Source of the DNA: Spirosoma terrae
GTDB taxonomy: Bacteria; Bacteroidota; Bacteroidia; Cytophagales; Spirosomataceae
DNA length: 64,000 nucleotides
Reading direction: 5' to 3'
Assembly (NCBI RefSeq): GCF_010435915.1
Contig: NZ_JAAFZH010000002.1
Location: 637,532 to 701,531 of the forward strand
Shown here: in pieces, positions 1 through 8,989 of the stretch
Position numbering within the stretch: the first letter of the stretch is position 1
Layout of the letters: each line of letters starts with the position of its first letter
Translations under genes and position numbers: made by a program
The notes under the pieces: generated by a model
Databases searched by the model: none
The model's input: the letters and a program-made list of their open reading frames with translations, nothing else
What the model was told of the DNA's origin: nothing

Positions 1-13
1 TGTTTTTGTTTGT

Positions 14-3000
14 TTAGAAGCCTAACCGAACGTTAACACCAAATGAGCGAACAGGAGGGAGCTGACCACCTTCATACCAGATCGTTTCTGATTCGGAAAT
101 GTCGATACCACCACCCACAGCGCTATAGATCAGCAATGGATTCCGGGCAATCAGTGAGATATTGACTGATTTAGCCCACTTGTTGATCAGGCGGTTTGGC
201 AGGTTATAGCCAAACGATACCTCACGTAGTTTGATGTAGGTTTTGTCGTAGATCCAACGCTCGTTTAGAGCAAACAACCAGCCCTCATACAGGTTCTGAG
301 CATCTACACGCGTGGTGTTTTGCTTACCATCTTCGGTTACGCCATCCAGCAGAACGCCACCGCCAGTAGATGGATCGTCACGTAGTGGTTTGCCTAATTC
401 GTTCAGACCAGCAGTTTCAGCAGCCAGACCTGAGCCAGCATTAAACATTTTAGTCGTCGAGAAGAATTTACCACCAACCACAAAATCGGTGTTGACACGT
501 AGCGTCAGGTTTTTGTACGAGAACGTATTCAGCCATCCACCCTTGAATTTAGGCAGTACGGATCCCAGTTCTACGTTGTCCTGTTTGATATAAAGACCTG
601 CGTTAGCTCCGCTGCCGTAAACCATTGGACGACCATTAGCATCTTTCTGAATACCCTGTCCAACGAGTAAGCCCCAATCCTGACCGGCGCGTGCATTTAG
701 GGTCAGTGTCCGCCACTGTGGGCCATCGATCTGGTAATTGGTTAAGCCACTGGCCAGTTCCACAACCTCCGTACGGTTCCGGTCGGCATTGATATCGAAT
801 TCCCAGTTAAATCCACTCTGCGAACGAACTGGATTAGCATAGATATGCAGCTCCAGACCCGTCGTACGAATCAAGCCAGCATTGACTACGGCATTCGCAT
901 AGCCACTGGTTGGGGCTACCGGCAGTGGAATAATCTGGTTCTTGTTATTGTTTTGGTACGCTGTAAGCTCCAGACCAATTCGGTTATTCAGGAATTTAAG
1001 GTCAATACCGCCTTCAACTGATTCCGATAAGCCAGGCTTAAGGTTTGGGTTTGGAAGGGTACCGGGCAAAAAGGCCGTTGGCTTGTCGCCATAAGGCACA
1101 CCGGCAGTATAAGCCAGTGCTGTCTGGTAAGGTCCTACGTCTGTACCTACCTGTGCATAACCCGCCCGAATTTTACCATACGACAGAATATTGTTCTTGG
1201 CAATGAACTCGGTGAAAATCAAGCCACCCGATATCGATGGATACAGGTAGGAATTATTAGCCTTAGGCAGCGTTGATGACCAGTCGTTACGGATCGATGC
1301 TTCCACAAAAACGAAATCACGGAAACCAAGACTTACGTTGCCAAATACGCTATTTACCTGACGCTCGAACAGGTAGTTATTCGAGAGCGGTCGGTTGATC
1401 GACGCAGCGATGTTGTAGAAGCCAGGTGCTGATAAACCGCCCTGCGTAGCCTGGAACAGAACGTCCGTACGGTTGTAACGAATGTTACCACCTGCGTTGG
1501 CAACTACCGAGAGGTCTTTGAAGTTCTGGTTGTAGTTTACCAGGACTTCGTAGTTGTTTTCGCGGCTGTTTGTATTCAGCGTAGAGAAGCCACCGAGGCC
1601 ACCTTCGTTCAGGGTACCAATGGCAATACGTCCCTGCTGATAATAGGCATTCTGATCGCGACGTACCGTAGCCGACGCTTTCAGTGCAGGCGTGAATTGA
1701 TACGTCAGGCCAATGTCGCCAAATAACCGGTCACTGCGGTTCGTGTTCGTATTTTCATACGCCTGCGTGTAGGGGCTGTCCCAGTATTTAGGATGAGGAT
1801 CCGTTGGGCCGCCAATGTTCCAGCTACGGAACGTACCATCCGGGTTTTGGTAATTCCGAAGGTCATCCATCTTTAGCTGACGTTGGAACCACTGGTTAAA
1901 CATACCCATTGTCTGGTTATACCCATTCAATACGCTGTTGCTAATGGTCAATGGAGAGCCTGTTCCTGTCAGGCCGCTGTTTTGCGGAGACGTACCGCCT
2001 GATGATCCGTATCGGTCAGCGGGCTGGTTTTTTGTGTTAGTTGATGTATAGTTAATATTCAGATTAGCCGTCAGATTCTTGGCGAATGTAATGGCATTCT
2101 TAGCACTGATGTAGTCCCGAGTTTGTGATGAATTTGGAATAATACCATTGTTGATGATATGCGTGTACGAAATACGCGACTGAAACGCATCGGTACCTCT
2201 CGAGAAAGCAATGTTCGTGTTATTGCTCACTGGCTTCTCGAAGAACTCGCGCACATTGTTCGGTTGTGGCGAGAACGGCGTTAGCTGGCCAAACTCAGGC
2301 CCTTGCTGCCAGGAGAAGGCCGACCGGTGTGGCGAGCCATCCATGCGAGGTCCCCAGCTTTCATCGGCCGAGTAATCCAGAATTTTTTGTCCATTGAACG
2401 ATGACCATGCCGCCGGGTGGATTTTTGGATCGTACTGGAAGGTTTCCCACTCCTGCGAATAACCACCACCGTATTCATTCTGATACTTTGGAAGCAGAGC
2501 GACCATATCGAGCGTAGTGCTGTGATTGATATCTAACCGCGTTTCACCCGACTTTGCACGTTTGGTCGTGATAACAATAACCCCGGCTGAAGCCCGGTTA
2601 CCATACAGGGCCGTAGCTGAGGGGCCTTTCAGAACAGTCAGATTTTCAACGTCATCCATGTTAACCTGACTGATGTCGGTAGGTGTGCCATCTACTACGT
2701 ATAGTGGATCACCACCGCTCAGGGAGTTTACACCCCGAATCCGGATGTTCGGATTTCCGAATTTAGCACCCGACTGACCCAATACTTGTACGCCAGCAAT
2801 CTTACCGGCCAGCGCATTGCCTACGTTCTGATCCCGTGCGAAGTTTAGCTTATCTGATTTTAAATCCTGAACGGCGTAGTTCAACGCCTTCTTCTCGCGT
2901 GAGATCCCTAGAGCTGTTACAACCACTTCCTGCAACTGCGAAGCATCCGGATTCATTACTACGGAAAGCGTTGTGCGATTGCCTACCGCAATTTCCTGAC

Positions 3001-3235
3001 TTGTAAAGCCAATAAAGCTAAATACCAACGTCGAGTTGGCTGGGGCGTTGAGCTGGAACGACCCGGAAGCATCTGAACTAGTTCCGCGTGACGTTCCTTT
3101 AACGGTGATGTTAACACCGGGAAGCACTGATCCGTCCTCTGCAGACGTGACCTTACCGCTGACTGCAATATCCTGCGCCAGCAATGGCAGTGCGAATAAA
3201 CACAGCAAGAGCTGTGTTAATAGAAGTTTACGCAT
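14..3235 (-). CDS. SusC/RagA-family TonB-linked outer-membrane protein
   Basis: This is a 1073-residue outer-membrane transporter, expected to form a TonB-driven beta-barrel that takes up an oligosaccharide or peptide handed over by a SusD-type lipoprotein. A signal peptide (residues 1-20, ending LLAQ) is followed by a carboxypeptidase-regulatory-like domain (about 25-95, with GKVTSAEDGSVLPGVNITVKG), the SusC linker QLQEVVVTALGI (about 101-112), a plug domain with RIRGVNSLSGGDPLYVVDG (about 165-185) and a long barrel ending in an aromatic residue (RLGF). The length is normal for the family. The SusD partner normally lies directly downstream, which is beyond the left edge here. The substrate cannot be told from the sequence. 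An ECF-type sigma factor lies at 49.6 kb, but nothing links the two. Confidence 0.95.
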   Translation of the reverse strand: MRKLLLTQLLLCLFALPLLAQDIAVSGKVTSAEDGSVLPGVNITVKGTSRGTSSDASGSFQLNAPANSTLVFSFIGFTSQEIAVGNRTTLSVVMNPDASQLQEVVVTALGISREKKALNYAVQDLKSDKLNFARDQNVGNALAGKIAGVQVLGQSGAKFGNPNIRIRGVNSLSGGDPLYVVDGTPTDISQVNMDDVENLTVLKGPSATALYGNRASAGVIVITTKRAKSGETRLDINHSTTLDMVALLPKYQNEYGGGYSQEWETFQYDPKIHPAAWSSFNGQKILDYSADESWGPRMDGSPHRSAFSWQQGPEFGQLTPFSPQPNNVREFFEKPVSNNTNIAFSRGTDAFQSRISYTHIINNGIIPNSSQTRDYISAKNAITFAKNLTANLNINYTSTNTKNQPADRYGSSGGTSPQNSGLTGTGSPLTISNSVLNGYNQTMGMFNQWFQRQLKMDDLRNYQNPDGTFRSWNIGGPTDPHPKYWDSPYTQAYENTNTNRSDRLFGDIGLTYQFTPALKASATVRRDQNAYYQQGRIAIGTLNEGGLGGFSTLNTNSRENNYEVLVNYNQNFKDLSVVANAGGNIRYNRTDVLFQATQGGLSAPGFYNIAASINRPLSNNYLFERQVNSVFGNVSLGFRDFVFVEASIRNDWSSTLPKANNSYLYPSISGGLIFTEFIAKNNILSYGKIRAGYAQVGTDVGPYQTALAYTAGVPYGDKPTAFLPGTLPNPNLKPGLSESVEGGIDLKFLNNRIGLELTAYQNNNKNQIIPLPVAPTSGYANAVVNAGLIRTTGLELHIYANPVRSQSGFNWEFDINADRNRTEVVELASGLTNYQIDGPQWRTLTLNARAGQDWGLLVGQGIQKDANGRPMVYGSGANAGLYIKQDNVELGSVLPKFKGGWLNTFSYKNLTLRVNTDFVVGGKFFSTTKMFNAGSGLAAETAGLNELGKPLRDDPSTGGGVLLDGVTEDGKQNTTRVDAQNLYEGWLFALNERWIYDKTYIKLREVSFGYNLPNRLINKWAKSVNISLIARNPLLIYSAVGGGIDISESETIWYEGGQLPPVRSFGVNVRLGF

Positions 3236-3280
3236 AAAAAAAAGTTTAAGTTAAGAAGTGCTTTAAAAAGCAATTAAGAG

Positions 3281-3288
3281 CAAAGGTA
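3281..3288 (-). promoter_or_regulatory. Candidate -7 promoter box for the susC-like gene
   Basis: On the minus strand this reads TACCTTTG, a perfect match to the Bacteroidota TAnnTTTG box, 45 bases upstream of the susC start. No TTTG is seen at the usual -33 distance, so this is only a candidate. Confidence 0.4.
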
Positions 3289-3508
3289 TTAAAAGAAATC
3301 TTTATTAAATAGGTGTTAAATTTTGTCAATATTTCATATGTAATGTATTTAACTGAGCTTTCTTGTTTTTTACCAAATTCTCTTCGCTTATTCTGCTTTT
3401 TCTAACTATTTGAGGTGTTTTTCGTAAGATAGATTAGACCTAAATCAAGCGCTTCTGAAGCCTGATTTATTTAAATAGAGACCGTTTGTTAATTTTATGA
3501 GGAATTAT

Positions 3509-3564
3509 TTAATTGAATTTTAATCTTAAATTAATTGAATTTTAATCTGTAATTAAAATTCAAT
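3509..3564. repeat. AT-rich direct and inverted repeats
   Basis: An 18-bp word beginning TTAATTGAATTTT occurs at 3509-3526 and 3531-3548 (22-bp period). The second copy forms a perfect 13-bp stem (3534-3546 with 3552-3564) around the loop CTGTA. A TATTTTTG -7-type box follows at 3571-3578. This could be a set of operator sites or an RNA hairpin. Confidence 0.6.
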
Positions 3565-4270
3565 AGTCAGTATTTTTGTGGTAACTTGCAGATAATCAGT
3601 GGTATAGATTGGTAGATTTTCGGTAATTTGGTATTGGCTTATAGAGGGATTTAAAAGTATTTAGGAGATTATACTTACGAATAAATAAAATAGGCTTTAT
3701 TTAAGTAATATCGAATAAGTCAATTCTATTTATCTATTCTTTTAACAAAAGGCTATGTGCTTTTTCGTTATTAATATATTCTTTTGTGATATGTCGTTCA
3801 GTAGGTGTAAGACGATTTGTTTTAGTTTTCATTTCTTAAGTATTTTTGCTTATGCATGTGAATCTCATTCTGCATACTATGTCCTAAAATAATGGCTAGT
3901 TTTTTGCGATTAATATAGGTACTATCAATATGTTTTATTCTATTTATATTGGGTATAAAAAAGAAATAACCCTCCCCTTTTTATTGCTTAAATCGCGGTA
4001 ATACCAAGGGCATAATTTAGCTTGTTTGCATCATGCTCTAGTATAATTGCTACCATACATACTCTCCAATAAGACTGCAAATACAGGTTTGATGCCTATA
4101 AGATGGATTAGTAGAATGCATTGCTTTTTACCGGAATGCTCTATAATAGCTAGCAGAGAAAGAGGGTAGTCAATGACTAATCGACAGCTGGTAGAGCAGA
4201 TCGACTAAAATGGAGGGGGGAATTGTTGTCAAGCTAGTTGTCAGATGATTTTTGCTGATACATCTGCATA

Positions 4271-4304
4271 AAAAAAGTGGGCCAACATGGTCAGCCCGCT
4301 TTTT
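4271..4304. terminator. Probable bidirectional intrinsic terminator
   Basis: Arms GTGGGC and GCCCGC, extended by A/T runs on both sides, form a stem of about 11 bp with one G-U pair around an 11-base loop. The minus strand ends in seven T and the plus strand in five. No annotated gene ends here. Confidence 0.55.
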
Positions 4305-4704
4305 GCATTACGCTTTATCCAACTATTAAATTATTGCTAGTATGAAACGCTTTAAAAATAGCGTTAACAAATATCTGTGGCTTTGATAAGCTGATAATGA
4401 GAACACAAAGGAACTTAGTCCTTTTGTAAGCTCACTATACCGCCGAATAAATAATACTGAAAAGAGGAAATTTATTGTGTTTTTCTACTTTTAAATTGTT
4501 TTTTATTGGGTAGATTAATTGTCTATGTTACGTGTATTTATTAAGCGGTGGTCTGGGTTTTGTTTTGCTCTTTCTTTGATATATGCCATTAATTATGATG
4601 CTGTTCTCATGTATTAGCCCCGGACCCTATACTTGAGTAAGTGAGAGATAAGCTAAACTTTTTTAGAATTGACGAGTTTTTAAGAGAGTAAATGACTCAA
4701 CGCC

Positions 4705-5226
4705 ATGAAAAACGACACGAAGGACGCAAAGCGCAATGGTGCACAAATAAGCGGTCGGACCGAAGGCCCCTTCGGTTCTGATGGTGCAGACATTGATCGT
4801 CGGAAAGAAGATAACAAACATTGGGAGGACCAGGAAAATTCGGCCAATGGGCTCGATAGCCAGCAGGTGAGGGGCGGACAGGATGGCCGTAACGACCGGG
4901 CTATCGGTAGTACCGATATGGATAGTAAAAATGGTATTCTTCGGATGGGCGACCAGACAAATAGTACCATGGAGGTTACTCAGGAAGGTCTTGATAGTGC
5001 CGTAGAAGGTCAGGATAAGACGAATACTGCTATGGTAGACGTAACAACCAGCGGTCCTGACGATTACGCTTCTGCCGATCAGGTGGGGACTCCGGAAGCA
5101 GAGAAAGAGGCTAAAGAGCAGAATAATGAGGATGAGTCACCGGAACAGGCTCCCCAATCTCAGGTTGATACTGATGGTGATGTTGCCCAAACGGGAACAG
5201 ATCTAAATAATAAGCCTACGTATTAA
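4705..5226 (+). CDS. Acidic, intrinsically disordered hypothetical protein
   Basis: This 173-residue protein matches no family I recognise. It is very hydrophilic, rich in Asp, Glu, Gln, Asn and Gly, has no cysteine, no signal peptide and no membrane segment, and looks disordered throughout. The C-terminal half (about 115-165) is strongly acidic. The composition recalls stress hydrophilins, but that is only an analogy. It is followed after 74 bases by another acidic disordered protein, and the two probably share a transcript that ends at the terminator at 5781-5806. The coding reality is supported by the uninterrupted frame and by the similar neighbour. Confidence 0.7.
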   Translation: MKNDTKDAKRNGAQISGRTEGPFGSDGADIDRRKEDNKHWEDQENSANGLDSQQVRGGQDGRNDRAIGSTDMDSKNGILRMGDQTNSTMEVTQEGLDSAVEGQDKTNTAMVDVTTSGPDDYASADQVGTPEAEKEAKEQNNEDESPEQAPQSQVDTDGDVAQTGTDLNNKPTY

Positions 5227-5300
5227 CTGGCAACACCCAATAACGGACAGCGATTCGACGCTGGCCATTTTACCAACTCAACACTAAACTAATCAACGTT

Positions 5301-5756
5301 ATGAGCGTAAGTAGCAAAATCCGCAAAGAGAGCACCGAATCTTATGCAGCACGTCAAATGCATAGCACGATGGGAATTGCTCCTGAGTTAGCACAATTGA
5401 ATGACAAGAATCTTGATAATGAACTTCCTTCACGCGTAGCGTCCAGTCGGGATACCGATGTACCCGGTGACGTAGCGGCAGCAGAGGCTCGGGCCACCGA
5501 AGAAGATGAGCCATCGGCGGCCGATGTTGAAGAAGCCAGACGAGCCTCATGGGGGCAGCCTGCTTTACCCGCTGATGCTGAAAATGCCACAGTAGATAAA
5601 GAAGATCCTATGACGGCCTACCAGCCACCCAATCAGGAAGCTAGCCTGCTAAACGATCAGGAAGTTCCAGATGCTGACTGGAATCGAAGCACAAATGATG
5701 CTGCTATACCAGCTACGCGGGCCAATGAACCTGATCGGACATTGGGTAATTCGTAA
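5301..5756 (+). CDS. Second acidic disordered hypothetical protein
   Basis: This 151-residue protein has no recognised domain. A short basic N-terminus (MSVSSKIRKES) precedes a long acidic, Ala/Asp/Glu/Pro-rich stretch without cysteine, signal peptide or membrane helix. It includes runs such as ARATEEDEPSAADVEEAR (about 61-80). It resembles its upstream neighbour in composition rather than in alignable sequence. A strong terminator follows within 25 bases. Function is unknown. A role in stress or desiccation tolerance, or as a binding partner of a basic protein, would be guesswork. Confidence 0.7.
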   Translation: MSVSSKIRKESTESYAARQMHSTMGIAPELAQLNDKNLDNELPSRVASSRDTDVPGDVAAAEARATEEDEPSAADVEEARRASWGQPALPADAENATVDKEDPMTAYQPPNQEASLLNDQEVPDADWNRSTNDAAIPATRANEPDRTLGNS

Positions 5757-5780
5757 GTAAGAAATTCGATAAAAGTGAAG

Positions 5781-5806
5781 GGCGAACCAATGGTTCGCCT
5801 TTTTTT
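5781..5806 (+). terminator. Intrinsic terminator after the disordered-protein pair
   Basis: GGCGAACCA and TGGTTCGCC form a 9-bp stem followed by TTTTTTT. It ends immediately before the GTG that opens the next frame. Confidence 0.85.
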
Positions 5807-7501
5807 GTGTCAAAATGTAAACATAAAGTATCTGTGAGGCATAGTTCTGAAACAAAAGTGCCAAAGATTTTAACGATAAGCGGTTGGCCCGTGCTGATTA
5901 TCGGCTTATTCATCATAGCCGTATTTTCGTATTTAGGCTATCTGCCAATCGATACCAGCTCCGATGAACCAAGGCGGGCTCTAGTCGCTCTTGAAATGAT
6001 TTTGTCGGGCGACTATATCACGCCAACCATCAACGGGGAATTGTATTTCAATAAGCCTCCTTTTTATAACTGGGTTATTATCGCTTTTTATCGACTTTTA
6101 GGTAACTACTCGTCCTTTACGTTACGACTCCCAATGGCTGTTTCTCTGCTTCTTTTGGGACTGACTATTTTTTTTTTCGTACGTAAATATGTACCAGCCC
6201 GGAAAGAAAGCGCATCTGCTATAGCGTTCGTGGTCGCCATGATGGTATTAACGAATGGACGAGTGCTTATTTACGATTCGCTCTGGAGTTCAATCGATAT
6301 TCCATTTGCCTGGCTGACGTATTTAGCTATGATGTTAGTGTACCATTTTGAGCGCCGGGGCAATTATTGGGCGCTTTTTCTGGCAACGTACGCGCTAACA
6401 GCTATTGGTTTTATGACAAAGGGGTTACCCTCCCTTGTTTTTCAGAGCTTTACGTTGCTAAGCTGGTTTGTTTATACAAAGCAATTTCGTCGTTTATGGC
6501 ATCCGGCTCATTTTGCTGGCATTGGTTTATTCCTGCTTATCGTAGGAAGCTATTACTGGGCATACTTTAGCCGGAATCATATCCCACTGAGTAACGTAGC
6601 GGACGTACTGTTTGAGGAAAGCACCAAACGAACGGTCGTTACGTTCGGAGTAGTCGAAACAGCGCTCCATTTGCTCACTTTTCCCTTCGAGATGATTTAT
6701 CATTTCGTACCGTATATGCTGTTGCTGGCGCTGCTTGTTCGCGCTAACAGTTGGGCAGTGCTACGTACCAATTCCTTTATTGCGTTTAACGTAGTGGTTT
6801 TTCTGGCCAACATATGGGTCTACTGGTCGTCACCACAGGTTTATGCCCGATATCTCATTGGCCAATTACCGCTGGTTTTTACTGTTTTGGCGTATTGCTA
6901 CTACGAACTCAGCTCTCCCGACGACACGTCCCGTAAATGGATCGAACGAATCTGGTTAGGGTTGAGCCTTTTGGTTACGGTAGGGTGCTGGGTGGCGTTA
7001 GTTCACCCCAAAACGCGACTTATTGATGGAATTGGATGGAAAACGACAGCGGCTTTTTTGATGATGGCTATCGCCACCTGGGCGCTTTGGCAGGATAAGA
7101 ATAATCGGCTTCGTCGTATGCTGTTGGTGATGATCGTTGTGCGGATCAGCTTAAACTGGATTGCCTTGCCGGGGCGGCTGGCTTCCCGCGTCTTTTACAA
7201 AAAGGAGTCCGAGCGTATTGCCCACGAAAGTTTGGGCGCACCGCTCTATGGCTACAAGGAAACGATTGGCAGCACAGGGGCCACGGATGTCAACTCGTTT
7301 CATATAGCCGCCTTCCGAGGAGAAATACTACGTTTGTCGAGTCGAAGACAGGCCGGAGCGTATTACCTTGCTGATTCGGTTAGTTTAGTGGGTGAACAAT
7401 ACGAGACAGTTGATACAACACGTCTGTTTGACCGACATCCGGCTAAACTGGTACGGTTTATTTCACCAACCGATTCAACGTATAGAAAACAGCATGATTA
7501 G
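5807..7501 (+). CDS. ArnT/PMT-like membrane glycosyltransferase
   Basis: This is a polytopic membrane protein of up to 564 residues related to the ArnT/PMT (GT83/GT39) glycosyltransferases, which move a sugar from a polyprenyl-phosphate carrier to a lipid or protein on the outer face of the inner membrane. After the first membrane helix comes the acidic loop motif DTSSDEPRRALVALEM (about 49-64, Asp53-Glu54 likely catalytic) and then the FNKPPFYNW motif (about 81-89, the family's KPP), followed by about ten hydrophobic segments and a soluble tail. The acceptor is unknown. No ATG lies near the 5' end. The GTG at 5807 directly abuts a terminator, so GTG at 5834 or 5858 is an equally possible start. 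The 3' end overlaps the converging neighbour by 44 bases. Confidence 0.85.
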   Translation: MSKCKHKVSVRHSSETKVPKILTISGWPVLIIGLFIIAVFSYLGYLPIDTSSDEPRRALVALEMILSGDYITPTINGELYFNKPPFYNWVIIAFYRLLGNYSSFTLRLPMAVSLLLLGLTIFFFVRKYVPARKESASAIAFVVAMMVLTNGRVLIYDSLWSSIDIPFAWLTYLAMMLVYHFERRGNYWALFLATYALTAIGFMTKGLPSLVFQSFTLLSWFVYTKQFRRLWHPAHFAGIGLFLLIVGSYYWAYFSRNHIPLSNVADVLFEESTKRTVVTFGVVETALHLLTFPFEMIYHFVPYMLLLALLVRANSWAVLRTNSFIAFNVVVFLANIWVYWSSPQVYARYLIGQLPLVFTVLAYCYYELSSPDDTSRKWIERIWLGLSLLVTVGCWVALVHPKTRLIDGIGWKTTAAFLMMAIATWALWQDKNNRLRRMLLVMIVVRISLNWIALPGRLASRVFYKKESERIAHESLGAPLYGYKETIGSTGATDVNSFHIAAFRGEILRLSSRRQAGAYYLADSVSLVGEQYETVDTTRLFDRHPAKLVRFISPTDSTYRKQHD

Positions 7502-8930
7502 CCAATTTCTGTCGACCGTTATTAGCAAGTAGATTGCCTAGCTTTAATTCGTAAATACGATTTATCTTCAGGTCATTAAGTGTTAGTGAAACCGTTTTGC
7601 GATCAGTGGAAAGCGTTACATCCGAAACCGAAACCGATCGGACATCTTTTTGCGGAGAACCATAGGCCTGATGATATTCGTAGTAATAACTGCGGCACTG
7701 GTAGTTAGCCAGATCGCGAGCTGCTGATTCGTCGAGCGGTTGGGTGAACGTAACGTCGAATCCGGTTGGCGTTAGTTTCATGCTGAGAATATCCAGCGGA
7801 ACACCTCCTTTATACCGAATGCGTTGAATCCCCCGATCGCCAAGCCAGCCGTGGTCGGCCTGCCCGAGCCATAAGCTGCCATCTGGCGAAAAAGCCAGTC
7901 GGTTATTGCCGATACGTAACGGATTTTTACCGCCAGCATGATCATAAAAAGGAATACAGGCTCCCTGAATCTGACCATCAACTTCATCAGGAAGGATACG
8001 GATGAGCCGGGAAAAGTCCATCTCTCCTACAAACATCTGCCCGGCGAAAGGCCCGAATTTGCCGCCCGTATTGTCAGTGACGAGCTGAGTAGGCGAATGA
8101 GCAATCAGCTCATGTGGAAAAGCGACCGACTCCACCGTACGCATACTGTCGAGCGTGTGAACGGGTAGGGTAAGCGGGTCAATATCAGGAAAACCGTCTC
8201 GCCAGACCAGACTGGCTGGATGCCCATAAAATTTGCCTTCTTCTACGTGGTAGAGTTTGCTTGTTCCAAGCCAGTCGCCCTGATTGTCGGTAACGAACAG
8301 TCGTCCTTTGGCATCAAATCCAATACCGTTGGGCGATCGAAAGCCGCTAGCGAACGGTTTTACTGTACCATCGGGTGTAATTTGCATGACCCAGCCACGA
8401 TACGGCACACAGGCATACATTCGTCCCTGGCGCCCTAAAGGATCGTATTTCCCGCGAACCTCGTCGCGAATACCAGCCCCATTCGATGCGGTGTTCAGAC
8501 TGATATAGATGTTTCCTTTAGCGTCGCGTACGGGGCCGAATGCAAACTCGTGGTAATTGCCCGACATACCAAAATGATCCGTTACGGTCTCGTAACGATC
8601 GGCCACGCCGTCACCGTTTGTGTCCGTAATTCGGGTCAGCTCTGGCCGTTGCATAACCAATAGCTCCTGATTGCTGACGGCCAAAATACCCAGCGGATCG
8701 TGTAAGCCTTCAGCAAAGAGTTTCCAGGTTTTGGTTTTAGGATTATACAACATGATTTCACCGCGATGAAAGCAGGCTGCTAATCGCCCATCGGGCAAAA
8801 AGGTTAGCCCACCCGTTTCGGCTACCAGTCCCGGTGGTGTGGCAATGGTTTCTACGTCGTAGTAATCAGTAATCGTATCGGAAGGAGTCGAAAAAGATAG
8901 TAGGGTAGAGAGCAGGAAAGCGGCAAACAT
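7458..8930 (-). CDS. Secreted beta-propeller protein (sorbosone dehydrogenase/PQQ-like family)
   Basis: This 490-residue protein has a short signal peptide and a six-bladed-propeller-type region (about 30-380). Blade-like segments include GGLTFLPDGRLAACFHRGEI, DPLGILAV, NGIGFDAKGRLFVTDNQGDW and LAFSPDGSLWLGQADHGW. It resembles the 'membrane-bound dehydrogenase'/L-sorbosone dehydrogenase-like proteins common in Bacteroidota and Planctomycetes. The calcium-type stretch DTNGDGVADRYE lies at about 103-114. The last 110 residues form a separate beta domain. No c-type heme motif (CxxCH) is present, so electron transfer through its own heme is unlikely. The substrate is unknown. It lies 59 bases downstream of the cupredoxin gene on the same strand, so the two may be co-expressed. 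Confidence 0.8.
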   Translation of the reverse strand: MFAAFLLSTLLSFSTPSDTITDYYDVETIATPPGLVAETGGLTFLPDGRLAACFHRGEIMLYNPKTKTWKLFAEGLHDPLGILAVSNQELLVMQRPELTRITDTNGDGVADRYETVTDHFGMSGNYHEFAFGPVRDAKGNIYISLNTASNGAGIRDEVRGKYDPLGRQGRMYACVPYRGWVMQITPDGTVKPFASGFRSPNGIGFDAKGRLFVTDNQGDWLGTSKLYHVEEGKFYGHPASLVWRDGFPDIDPLTLPVHTLDSMRTVESVAFPHELIAHSPTQLVTDNTGGKFGPFAGQMFVGEMDFSRLIRILPDEVDGQIQGACIPFYDHAGGKNPLRIGNNRLAFSPDGSLWLGQADHGWLGDRGIQRIRYKGGVPLDILSMKLTPTGFDVTFTQPLDESAARDLANYQCRSYYYEYHQAYGSPQKDVRSVSVSDVTLSTDRKTVSLTLNDLKINRIYELKLGNLLANNGRQKLANHAVFYTLNRLVK

Positions 8931-8989
8931 AAGTGAAACGACGGGGGATGCAGGATAGGGGACTATTGTTCTAACGTAGCATACTTCAA

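Larger units (their letters stand above)
3236..4704. other. 1.47-kb AT-rich region without a recognisable gene
   Basis: No open reading frame of convincing length is present on either strand, and no homology to any family is apparent. The region is clearly AT-richer than its neighbours. It holds an 18-bp direct repeat with an inverted copy (3509-3564), an orphan TATTTTTG promoter-like box (3571-3578) and a stem with T-runs (4271-4304). It could be a long regulatory spacer, the home of an unannotated RNA, or the scar of a lost gene. Confidence 0.6.

Noticed and set aside
4181..4230. tRNA-like words (AGCTGGTAGAGCA)
   Set aside because: It resembles a tRNA D-arm, but there is no T-loop motif, acceptor stem or credible anticodon stem nearby.
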